From Lachnospiraceae bacterium (GTDB lineage Bacteria > Bacillota > Clostridia > Lachnospirales > Lachnospiraceae): a DNA stretch of 64,000 nt. The notes beneath the pieces were generated by a model. The model did not search any database. It was given only the letters and a program-made list of their open reading frames with translations, and was not told the DNA's origin. Position 1 is the first letter of the stretch; each line of letters starts with the position of its first letter. The stretch spans positions 620,001-684,000 of the forward strand of contig JALCKY010000001.1 in the NCBI GenBank assembly GCA_022647575.1, written 5' to 3'. This document shows positions 27,849-34,850 of this stretch, in pieces. The position numbers and the translations under genes were made by a program.

Positions 27849-29288
27849 TCATTTCAGAATATCCTCTGCGGCCGCCCTGGAAAAATTGAATTTCCGGAAA
27901 TCGCCTCCCGATTCCCGAAGCCGGCCGGCCAGTGTCTCTTTCGCCTCTTCCGGAAGTTCATTCTTTCCGGCATAGGCAGGCACGGAATCCGCAGAAAGCT
28001 CACTGAAATACAGAGAGTCGGAATTGCCTGCCGACAGATTATAGCGGGCAATCCAGTAATCCGGACTCGCAAAGGAAAAGATGAGATACAGGACCGTCAC
28101 TGTCACAAGGGCAAAACGAAAGAGATGAAAGCACGGCCGGAAAATGCTGACCATCACGCCGCCCATCAGAACCGCCAGGAGCGCCAGGGCAAAGAGGACA
28201 AAAAGGCGAAGAAACGTCAGATCATAAGCGCCGATATACAGAATCATGCGGTAAGCGGCAGAGGCAAGCATGACATACGTGCAGAGGCTGATGCCTGCCA
28301 GGATGCGGCGCAGCACTTTCGATTCACGCAGATGTTCCGTGCAGACCACGGCCGCAAGCATGTTGAGAATGCAGACCGCCAGCAGCTGATAGAAGCCCTG
28401 GTGCGCATATTCCGCATAAGTCATGTGCGCCGGCAGGCTGCCCCTGTGCAGGAAAAGGAAGATCACCTGCACCGCCGAAAAAATCAGATAAACAGCAAGG
28501 ACGGCACCGGACGCCACGATAAACGGCAGAGGTTCGCTGCTGCCCATGCGGCTCTCCTTCCGGAGCCCGCCCTTCTGCAGATACACGATCCCGCAGTAGG
28601 AGGCAAAAAAAACAAACAAAGTCATCAGCAGAATTCCCGGAAGATTCTCCGGAACATAGAGATTGCCGAAGATATTCTTCAGCCCTGTCCCGAAGACCGC
28701 ATCCGCCGCCGACAGGAGAAGAAGCACGACGGCAAGAACCGGCACCGTAATAATGATTCCGATGAAAATGAGTCGGCCGTTTCCTGAGTGCTTCTTTTCC
28801 GCCGATCCGCACATCGCCTGTTCTTCTCCGGACATCGCCCTTTCCGCTTCGCTCCCGCCCTGTCCGGCCAGATCCGTGAACGGAGCAAAAAGACAGCCCA
28901 CGGCTCCGAAAACGGCACAGAACATGGACGAGAGCTGCTGCCCGACGTTCCATTTCGCATCAGGATAATAGAAATGCAGGACATAGACAAGAAGCAGGAG
29001 GAAGCCGCCCGCTGCGTTCATAAAAATCACCGGGGAGCAGTCCGTCAGGCAGGACGAAATTCCCAGAAGCACAATCGCTGCGGCAAGGAACCATCCGCCG
29101 GAAGTCTCAATTTTTTCAGGGAACAGATTCCGGCTGACCGTCCGGAAATAAACCAGCGTCCCCGCCGCCGCAAACGGCACCGTGATTCCCGACCAGTTTT
29201 CATAGAGACAGAAGGTGAAAAAAACAGCGTAAATCAGAGAGGCCGGGCCCAGAATTTTCAGCCGGCCGGCTTTTTGTGCAAGTTCCAT
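27849..29288 (-). CDS. DUF4173/DUF4153-like multi-pass membrane protein
   Basis: 479 residues with about 11-12 hydrophobic segments and a soluble C-terminal tail of about 70 residues. AHMTYAEYAHQGFYQLLAV is typical of DUF4173 proteins. Function is unknown. The start is set at 29288 (ATG, GGAG 9 bases upstream); a TTG two codons earlier is the alternative. It lies 38 bases after a small HTH regulator and a DUF2975 protein, a three-gene module under one promoter at 30020-30048. Confidence 0.7.
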   Translation of the reverse strand: MELAQKAGRLKILGPASLIYAVFFTFCLYENWSGITVPFAAAGTLVYFRTVSRNLFPEKIETSGGWFLAAAIVLLGISSCLTDCSPVIFMNAAGGFLLLLVYVLHFYYPDAKWNVGQQLSSMFCAVFGAVGCLFAPFTDLAGQGGSEAERAMSGEEQAMCGSAEKKHSGNGRLIFIGIIITVPVLAVVLLLLSAADAVFGTGLKNIFGNLYVPENLPGILLMTLFVFFASYCGIVYLQKGGLRKESRMGSSEPLPFIVASGAVLAVYLIFSAVQVIFLFLHRGSLPAHMTYAEYAHQGFYQLLAVCILNMLAAVVCTEHLRESKVLRRILAGISLCTYVMLASAAYRMILYIGAYDLTFLRLFVLFALALLAVLMGGVMVSIFRPCFHLFRFALVTVTVLYLIFSFASPDYWIARYNLSAGNSDSLYFSELSADSVPAYAGKNELPEEAKETLAGRLRESGGDFRKFNFSRAAAEDILK

Positions 29289-29326
29289 TTTCAATTTCTC
29301 CTTATGATTTTATCGGATTGATTTTG

Positions 29327-29530
29327 TTAATCCGGTTTATACGAAAGAAGATCTCCGGGCTGGCAGTCCAGTTCCCGGCAGATGGCTGCAAGCGTCGAGA
29401 AGCGGATTGCCTTCGCTTTTCCGTTTTTCAGGATGGAAAGATTTGCTGGTGTTATGTCAACCTTATCCGCGAGGGCCATGAGTCCGATCTTGCGCTTGGC
29501 CATCATGACGTCCAGGTTCATTTCAATCAT
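29327..29530 (-). CDS. Small Cro/CI-type helix-turn-helix regulator
   Basis: 67 residues, almost entirely an XRE-family HTH: MALADKVDITPANLSILKNG (helices 2-3), then STLAAICRELDCQPGDLLSY, the usual ending of the HTH_26 (YozG-like) group. Such proteins commonly sit next to DUF2975 membrane proteins and are thought to be controlled by them. GGAGG lies 5 bases upstream. The palindrome at 30056-30072 is a candidate binding site. Confidence 0.9.
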   Translation of the reverse strand: MIEMNLDVMMAKRKIGLMALADKVDITPANLSILKNGKAKAIRFSTLAAICRELDCQPGDLLSYKPD

Positions 29531-29540
29531 GGCAGCCTCC

Positions 29541-29984
29541 TTAAATGGTCAGGTCGTTTTCAATTTTATAGGTAACGGCCTGATCGAATACGCGCGACAG
29601 GACTTTCGAAAAAAGCCCGGCAATGACGAAGACAATGATGATGACAAATGCAGAAGGCGTGGGAACCGTAAAAATCCGGATGCAGTACAGTCCGGCAATG
29701 GCGAAGCTGTACCATCCCATCCGGGACAGGCTGACCACGTTTTCACGGCGGAAGCAGTCTTCCGCGATGACGGTCCGGAACATTTTCCGCAGTTCCCACA
29801 GAATCAGCAGCGCAAAAACACCGCTGGCCATCATGACCAGCGTAACGCTCCAGTAGGCAGCTGTCGGGAAATAGAGACGGGCGACTGCCGTAACGAGATA
29901 CGGCACCGCCGCCGTGATCGGGATCCCGATGACAAAGAATACATCGAGAAGAATTTTCGTAAAATGAACCAGCCTGTCTTTCAT
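29541..29984 (-). CDS. DUF2975 membrane protein
   Basis: 147 residues with four hydrophobic segments (about 12-32, 45-65, 90-108, 115-135), matching DUF2975. AEDCFRRENVVSLSRMGW is the conserved cytoplasmic loop. Start at 29984 has GGAGG 7 bases upstream; a longer in-frame start lacks one. It is 10 bases before the HTH gene, so a membrane-partner/regulator pair is likely. The signal is unknown. Confidence 0.85.
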   Translation of the reverse strand: MKDRLVHFTKILLDVFFVIGIPITAAVPYLVTAVARLYFPTAAYWSVTLVMMASGVFALLILWELRKMFRTVIAEDCFRRENVVSLSRMGWYSFAIAGLYCIRIFTVPTPSAFVIIIVFVIAGLFSKVLSRVFDQAVTYKIENDLTI

Positions 29985-30019
29985 GAAGGTACCTCCGCAA
30001 AGCTTCTGCTTACAGAAAT

Positions 30020-30072
30020 ACCCTAGCACGCCCAGGCTTGTTTGTCAATAAATATTTATCGATATTCGATAA
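30020..30072 (-). promoter_or_regulatory. Promoter and palindromic operator of the DUF2975/HTH/DUF4173 operon
   Basis: Minus strand: TTGACA (30043-30048), 17 bases, TAGGGT (30020-30025). A perfect palindrome TTATCGA-N3-TCGATAA (30056-30072) ends 8 bases upstream of the -35 box, the natural place for an activator site or an upstream operator. Confidence 0.75.
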
Positions 30073-30077
30073 CTTAA

Positions 30078-30107
30078 CTACAGGAATCTACAGGAATCTA
30101 CAGGCAT
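30078..30107. repeat. Short direct repeats, 10-bp unit
   Basis: CTACAGGAAT occurs at 30078 and 30088, and as CTACAGGCAT at 30098. The repeats lie between the operator palindrome and the next gene's stop codon. Role unknown. Confidence 0.7.
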
Positions 30108-30108
30108 T

Positions 30109-31368
30109 TCAGCCCCACTCCGGCCCGTACTCGTACGGCAGCGTATAATTCCTGTAATCCCTGCACGTAATTCCTTCCTCTTCGAGGCCGGCAATCAGTC
30201 CCTTCACATAGACATCGTCTGCAAAGTTCTGGCCGATCGTGATGTAAAACTGCTCTCCCATCGCCATGACCTCGATCTCCAGCGGCATCAGGTTCACGTC
30301 CGCCACGACGCCCATGAAACGGATATGGTCATTCAGTTCCCCGTAGTCCTGCTTGCCGACATAGCTCACGGAAAATGTAACGCACCCGCTCCCTTTCATG
30401 ACGGCATAGGAACTGATCCGGCATTTCTCTTCCAGCGTCGGCAGACTTTGGATATACTGAGTGAACTGCTTTGACTTTACAAGTCCGGCCCGCACCACCT
30501 CGTCATCGCTCTGTAAAATGATGCTGCCCCTGGCACAGGTCGCGCACGTCGTGATCTCCATCTGATCCATTTTCTGAGGATACGGCAGCTTCAGCAGCCC
30601 GATATTGTCCCGGTAGCCCAGAAGATTGCCCGAGGCCTTCCGGAAATTGGCCGCCACTCCCGCGATAATGTTTTCCGCATCCGGATGTATCTTATGAATC
30701 GCCCTCGACATGAACAGCGCCATGATCGCATTCGGGCTGCCGTCGATCTCCTGCGAATATTTCATGAAGACATGAGAGTCCATGGTAAATGTAAACACAA
30801 AGACCTGCCTGTCCGGATCTTTCTGAACCGGCAGCACGAACGGATTCTCTTCCTTTTCCGAAAGCGTCCTCATTTTCTGATGCTCATCAAAATCGGCCAT
30901 CCAGTCACGGAGCTCCCCTTCCGGAATCGCATCCCCGGCCAGATGCACATCAGGCATCTGCGGCGGCTGTCCCGTCTTCTGCAGCCAATAGTAATAGAAG
31001 ATCGTCTTCACGAACGGCATAAAACCGCCGCCGTCGGCCATGGCATGCAGGAAGCTGATGTTGATCATGTTCCCGGCTGCCGAAACACGGAAGAGATAAT
31101 CCTGATTCTTCTCCGGCTCCAGCGTCGGAGCATCGGCATCTTCGTAAACACAGAGCGGCGCCGTGTTCTCTTCCAGAACCAGCTCCTCTTCTTCACGTGC
31201 CGTCTTCACCTTGAAATACGGATACCTGACGATTGCCTGCTTAAGTGCTCCCTCAAGTACACCTTTATCAATCTCTTCATCAAACTCCGTCCGGATCTGC
31301 ACGAAATTCGATAATTCCTTGCTCATGCTGTAAAACATCACCTGTTCCGACAGTAGCTTCTGACTCAT
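30109..31368 (-). CDS. Condensation/acyltransferase-fold (CAT-like) protein
   Basis: 419 residues. HAMADGGGF matches the HxxxDG active-site motif of the CoA-dependent acyltransferase superfamily (chloramphenicol acetyltransferase, WES/DGAT, condensation domains, alcohol acetyltransferases). The N-terminal MSKELSNFVQIRTEFDEEID and later LLGYRDNIGLLKLP fit the two-lobed fold. The general base His and the structural Asp are present, so catalysis is possible. Substrates are unknown. It stands alone, without carrier-protein or NRPS genes. GGAGGGC precedes the ATG. Confidence 0.7.
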   Translation of the reverse strand: MSQKLLSEQVMFYSMSKELSNFVQIRTEFDEEIDKGVLEGALKQAIVRYPYFKVKTAREEEELVLEENTAPLCVYEDADAPTLEPEKNQDYLFRVSAAGNMINISFLHAMADGGGFMPFVKTIFYYYWLQKTGQPPQMPDVHLAGDAIPEGELRDWMADFDEHQKMRTLSEKEENPFVLPVQKDPDRQVFVFTFTMDSHVFMKYSQEIDGSPNAIMALFMSRAIHKIHPDAENIIAGVAANFRKASGNLLGYRDNIGLLKLPYPQKMDQMEITTCATCARGSIILQSDDEVVRAGLVKSKQFTQYIQSLPTLEEKCRISSYAVMKGSGCVTFSVSYVGKQDYGELNDHIRFMGVVADVNLMPLEIEVMAMGEQFYITIGQNFADDVYVKGLIAGLEEEGITCRDYRNYTLPYEYGPEWG

Positions 31369-31448
31369 GGCTGCCCTCCGTGGCGCTCTTCATAAAATTC
31401 ATCTGCGTCAGAAAGAACTATGAACGTCAGACTACAACAAAACAACAA

Positions 31449-31480
31449 CAAAAAGGACCAGGTGCTGCGCACCTGACCCC
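31449..31480 (-). terminator. Intrinsic terminator after the DUF1294 gene
   Basis: Minus strand: CAGGTGC-N3-GCACCTG (31459-31475) extended by TCA/TGG flanks and followed by TCCTTTTTGTTG. It separates the Panacea-DUF1294 pair from the acyltransferase-like gene. Confidence 0.75.
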
Positions 31481-31510
31481 GGACACCTGAGCTCCATTCT
31501 GCAGAAAGTT

Positions 31511-31783
31511 TCATTTGCCGCACTGGCTGTAAATTACCGCGGCAATGACCGCCTGTGCAATCAGAATCGCCGGTATCCCGATCATGAACTTCAGATGCTT
31601 CGTCTTATGGTGAAAGACGAGCATGCCGATTAATGCTCCGACGCTTCCGCCAAGAACCGCCAGCAGAAACAGCGTGCTCTCGCGGATCCGCCACTGATGC
31701 ATTTCCGCCCTTCGCTTATCCGCTCCCATGGAAATGAAAGCCGCGATGTTGATTCCTGCAAGATAAATAATCAGCCCTGTCAT
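31511..31783 (-). CDS. DUF1294 small membrane protein
   Basis: 90 residues with three hydrophobic segments (about 4-20, 38-57, 68-86) and the family stretch MGADKRRA, then R-I-R-E-S-T-L and FHHKTKH. DUF1294 function is unknown. Its ATG shares one base with the TAA of the Panacea gene upstream, so translation is coupled. That makes it the only candidate partner of the antitoxin-like protein, either as a membrane toxin or as a bystander. Its base composition is closer to the chromosomal background than that of the Panacea gene. Confidence 0.8.
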   Translation of the reverse strand: MTGLIIYLAGINIAAFISMGADKRRAEMHQWRIRESTLFLLAVLGGSVGALIGMLVFHHKTKHLKFMIGIPAILIAQAVIAAVIYSQCGK

Positions 31784-32790
31784 TATGCTGCGGTTTTGAG
31801 CATGGCTGTAATATATGCATTCAAGCCATTAATGCTGCTGATATCATATTTATTATTAACCAAGGAAAAATACTCCTTTATGGATTCATTAGAAATTTCT
31901 TCGTTGGAAGTCTCGAACTCACCATATCCTTTTCGGGCATGGACCCAGGGTTCTTCTTTGTGAGTAATACGCTCCAGCGTTTTTCCACCATACATACCAA
32001 AAGTTCTGAGAACCAGATTTGTGACATTGCGTTCATTATCATTCAGCAAATCAGCTTTTCCGCGAAGAATGGAGAAACGAGCGTCATCAATGGGATTATA
32101 TTTGAAGTCACGGAAGAGATTGTATACATCCCGATAAACAGGGCCATGCTGCCATGCTTCGCTGGTTTCTTTGAAAATATACTTTCCAAAGAGAGCGGAA
32201 TAAACACCCTGAATGAAATAAAGCAGTTTCTGGAGCATAAGAGGAGTTACTTCCTCTGCTTCAAAGATATAGGATATGACGCCAAGCATTTTATCAGAAA
32301 CGGAAAATGTTTTCTCCATGCTTACAGCGGCACTCATTCCTTTTGAGTAAGCTGTATCCGCAATCTTTTCCTTGTTCTTTTCCAGCATCTCTTTCATATA
32401 TTTTGGTGAAGAGAGCGCGTGGCGAATAACATCGGAATACTCTTTAGAAGGGACCTGCCCTGCAAGGTAGCGTGTGATTGTGACTTCACCGAAACCGAGT
32501 GCCAGAGAAATTGGAGCTTTCCCGATGTTATATACCTTCAGAAGGTTTTCGATATCTTCGATGGTAACAAGCCCCTCTGCCGTACGATACTGTTCATCAA
32601 TTTCATGAGCATTTGTATCGAGAAGACCTGGTATACTCATTTCGCTTCCACATTCCTCACAGACTGCCGTAGTGATGATAAAATCATAAACTCTATCCCT
32701 TATAGTTTTGGTAATTGATTTTTTCCTGAGGGAATACGGTTTCATGTCTCTGCATTCCACACAGAAATCCTTTCTTTCTGTGCCTGCCAT
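31783..32790 (-). CDS. Panacea (SocA/DUF4065) antitoxin-like protein with zinc-finger and HTH N-terminus
   Basis: 335 residues. Two CxxC pairs (CVEC near the start, CEEC about 35 residues later) form an MqsA/YgiT-like zinc site. An HTH follows (PISLALGFGEVTITRYLAG). The C-terminal half is a Panacea domain (MLQKLLYFIQGVYSALFGK; EAWQHGPVYRDVYN), which neutralises diverse toxins in type II systems. Start at 32790 has AAGGAGG 8 bases upstream; a TTG 17 codons earlier also has a G-rich site. AT-richer than the flanks and next to an integrase relic, so probably acquired. Confidence 0.85.
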   Translation of the reverse strand: MAGTERKDFCVECRDMKPYSLRKKSITKTIRDRVYDFIITTAVCEECGSEMSIPGLLDTNAHEIDEQYRTAEGLVTIEDIENLLKVYNIGKAPISLALGFGEVTITRYLAGQVPSKEYSDVIRHALSSPKYMKEMLEKNKEKIADTAYSKGMSAAVSMEKTFSVSDKMLGVISYIFEAEEVTPLMLQKLLYFIQGVYSALFGKYIFKETSEAWQHGPVYRDVYNLFRDFKYNPIDDARFSILRGKADLLNDNERNVTNLVLRTFGMYGGKTLERITHKEEPWVHARKGYGEFETSNEEISNESIKEYFSLVNNKYDISSINGLNAYITAMLKTAA

Positions 32791-32863
32791 TCTGTTTTCC
32801 TCCTTTTGATTACCCTCAGAATCTTCTTTGCTTGGAGCCAAAGTGTATCCCCCCTCATTGCAG

Positions 32864-32921
32864 TGATAGGAATTTTCTATTTTTCTATCATTATAATAAG
32901 CTGATGATTGGATTTTGTCAA
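32864..32921 (-). promoter_or_regulatory. Promoter and possible operator of the Panacea gene
   Basis: Minus strand: TTGACA (32916-32921), 17 bases, TATTAT (32893-32898). Downstream of the -10 box, TGATAG (32864-32869) and CTATCA (32885-32890) form an inverted repeat suited to autoregulation by the HTH domain. Confidence 0.65.
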
Positions 32922-32973
32922 TATGCCATCATAAAGAATTCCAAATATTTATGCAGGGATATACCCCATCTCT

Positions 32974-33123
32974 TCACGCTCCGATTCTGACTTTCTTCAT
33001 TTCTTCCTGCTTGGTATTCGGCATAACATGTGCATACAGATCCATCGTCATCGCCAGAGATGCATGCCCCAGGATTTCCTTCAGCGTATTCGGGGCCATC
33101 CCTGCTTCAAGTGCCCTTGTTGT
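32974..33123 (-). pseudogene. C-terminal relic of a tyrosine recombinase (phage-type integrase)
   Basis: Minus-strand codons up to the stop at 32974 read TRALEAGMAPNTLKEILGHA, then SLAMTMDLYAHVMPNTK and EEMKKVRIGA. This is the last 50 residues of an integrase, with the GHA box (His-x-x-x) and the catalytic Tyr in LYAHV. The sequence upstream of TTRA no longer fits an integrase, and the match ends where the IS21 element begins. The catalytic Arg-containing part is lost, so it is inactive. Confidence 0.85.
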
Positions 33124-33232
33124 TTGTGCTAATCTAAATATAGGTCAGATGGTTCATTGAAAACTAGGTCACTTTCCACCCAAGACATGCTATCCTATCA
33201 GTATCACACTGAGAGGAGGCAAAGAAAGGAAA

Positions 33233-34813
33233 GTGATTGATTTGACACAAAAGCAAACAGTCATTCTGAAGCATCTGAATAACGTTAGCAACAGAGAAAT
33301 TGCCCGACAGATGCATATGAGCAAAGATACCGTCAATAAATATGTAAAAGAGTATGATGAGAAACGGAACGAGCTTCTATTCATGAATCCAGAACTGGAA
33401 CAGTCAGAAATTATCCAGGCTTTCGTCGAAAAGCCAAAGTATGACAGCCATAACCGTGGCCCATTAAAGAAAACAGAAGATGCAATGCTTATAATTGAGG
33501 AATGTCTGAAATTAAATGAAATACGTCGAGCAAGAGGGCTGCATAAGCAGCAGATGAAAAAAATCGATATCCATGAGTACTTAATCAAAGAAGGCTATGA
33601 CATCAGTTATTCCACTGTTAAACGTCTGATCAGGAAAATCGATGAAAGAAGCCAGGAAGCATATATCCGTCAGGAGTATGAAGATGGCGACATTTCCGAA
33701 TTCGACTGGGGAACTGTAAAACTTGATATTGATGGCACAGGTTACAAGAACTACCAGATGGCCGTGTTCACAGCAGCGAAAACGAATTACCGTTTTGCAA
33801 AACTATATAAGTCACAGGACACACCTGCATTTCAGGAATCCCATGCAGACTATTTCGCTCATTGTCATGGTGTATTTCACACTATGGTCTACGACAACAT
33901 GAGGGTCGCTGTCAGGAAGTTTGTGGGGCTTCATGAGAAAGAGCCTACAGAAGCACTGACCCAGTTGTCACTTTATTATGGCCACTGCTTCCGCTTCTGT
34001 AACATTCGGAGTGGAAATGAAAAAGGTCATGTAGAGCGCAGCGTTGAATATGTAAGACGAAAGGTCTTCTGTGGACCCGGGAACGATGTCTTCGATACGC
34101 TTGCGGATGCAAATACATTTCTATACCGAGAATGCATGAAACTGAATGCCAGAGATATCTATGATGGCACGATTCCGGCAGAATCATTTGAAAATGAGAA
34201 AAAGAACCTTCTTCCTGGGATGCCAAAATTCGAAAGCTGTAAGAAAAGCAGAGGACACGTCGATAAGTATTCTACTGTAACAGTAGCGCAGAATCATTAT
34301 TCCGTTCCTGATACATTGGTCGGCAAAGACGTGGACATCCGCACCTATACAGATAAGATTATCATCTATCATGGCGGAGAGATTGTTGCTCGCCATGAAC
34401 GAAGCTTTAAAGGGCATGACTGGAAAATCGATATTTATCATTACCTGCATACCCTGAAAAGAAAACCAGGTGCTCTTCACCAAAGCACAGCACTGCTTCA
34501 GTCGGACACCCGGATTAAAAAACTTTTCGAAACCTATTATAGCAGTGATGCCAGAACTTTTCTAGAGGTTTTAGAAATCATATACGAAAAAGGCGTAGAC
34601 GAAGTAGCAACCGCATTATTGAAACTGGAATCTCTCTCCCCGATGGATATGAGCGCAGACAAGGTAAAGGTGATATGTGACAAGATAAGCGAAAATAAGA
34701 ATTCCATAATGAAGACCGGAACAGACCGCCTGAGCCAGAAATCCAAGAGCACACTTGGACAGTATGATAGGCTCTGTCAGTTACAGAGCAAAGAAGAAAG
34801 GATGGTGGTCTGA
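33233..34813 (+). CDS. istA: IS21-family transposase IstA
   Basis: 526 residues. An N-terminal HTH (NVSNREIARQMHMSKDTVNK) binds the ends, and a second HTH-like region lies near DISYSTVKRLIRK. The DDE integrase core has D in FDWGTVKLD, D in MVYDNMRVAV and E in NEKGHVERSVEYVRR. The C-terminal Mu-type domain contains DKYSTVTVAQNHYSVP. Full family length. Its TGA overlaps the istB ATG, the normal IS21 arrangement. Whether the element can move is doubtful without istB. Confidence 0.95.
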   Translation: MIDLTQKQTVILKHLNNVSNREIARQMHMSKDTVNKYVKEYDEKRNELLFMNPELEQSEIIQAFVEKPKYDSHNRGPLKKTEDAMLIIEECLKLNEIRRARGLHKQQMKKIDIHEYLIKEGYDISYSTVKRLIRKIDERSQEAYIRQEYEDGDISEFDWGTVKLDIDGTGYKNYQMAVFTAAKTNYRFAKLYKSQDTPAFQESHADYFAHCHGVFHTMVYDNMRVAVRKFVGLHEKEPTEALTQLSLYYGHCFRFCNIRSGNEKGHVERSVEYVRRKVFCGPGNDVFDTLADANTFLYRECMKLNARDIYDGTIPAESFENEKKNLLPGMPKFESCKKSRGHVDKYSTVTVAQNHYSVPDTLVGKDVDIRTYTDKIIIYHGGEIVARHERSFKGHDWKIDIYHYLHTLKRKPGALHQSTALLQSDTRIKKLFETYYSSDARTFLEVLEIIYEKGVDEVATALLKLESLSPMDMSADKVKVICDKISENKNSIMKTGTDRLSQKSKSTLGQYDRLCQLQSKEERMVV

Positions 34814-34848
34814 TGAAGGCAAAGATCAATGAAGAGATAAAAGAATAG
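34813..34848 (+). pseudogene. istB: Truncated istB
   Basis: Only MKAKINEEIKE and a stop remain, after which the sequence changes to a CWB2 surface-protein gene. IstB is an AAA+ helper ATPase of about 250 residues needed for IS21 transposition. The cut lies at about 34848-34851. Confidence 0.85.
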
Positions 34849-34850
34849 TT

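Larger units (their letters stand above)
33124..34850 (+). mobile_element. IS21-family insertion sequence, right part missing
   Basis: The left end is placed near 33124-33130 (TGTTTGTGCTAATC) where the integrase match stops. Repeated TAGGTCA motifs (33141, 33165 region) may be transposase sites. istA is intact. istB stops after 11 codons at the junction with the CWB2 gene, so the right end is absent. The left boundary is approximate. 32922-33232 otherwise holds only the integrase relic and this end. Confidence 0.75.

Noticed and set aside
30056-30107. Attachment site or transposon end formed by the palindrome and direct repeats
   Set aside because: No integrase or insertion sequence borders it, and the palindrome is better explained as an operator.
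32915-33160. Plus-strand open frame of 81 codons
   Set aside because: The minus strand of the same bases encodes a clear integrase C-terminus, which explains the region.
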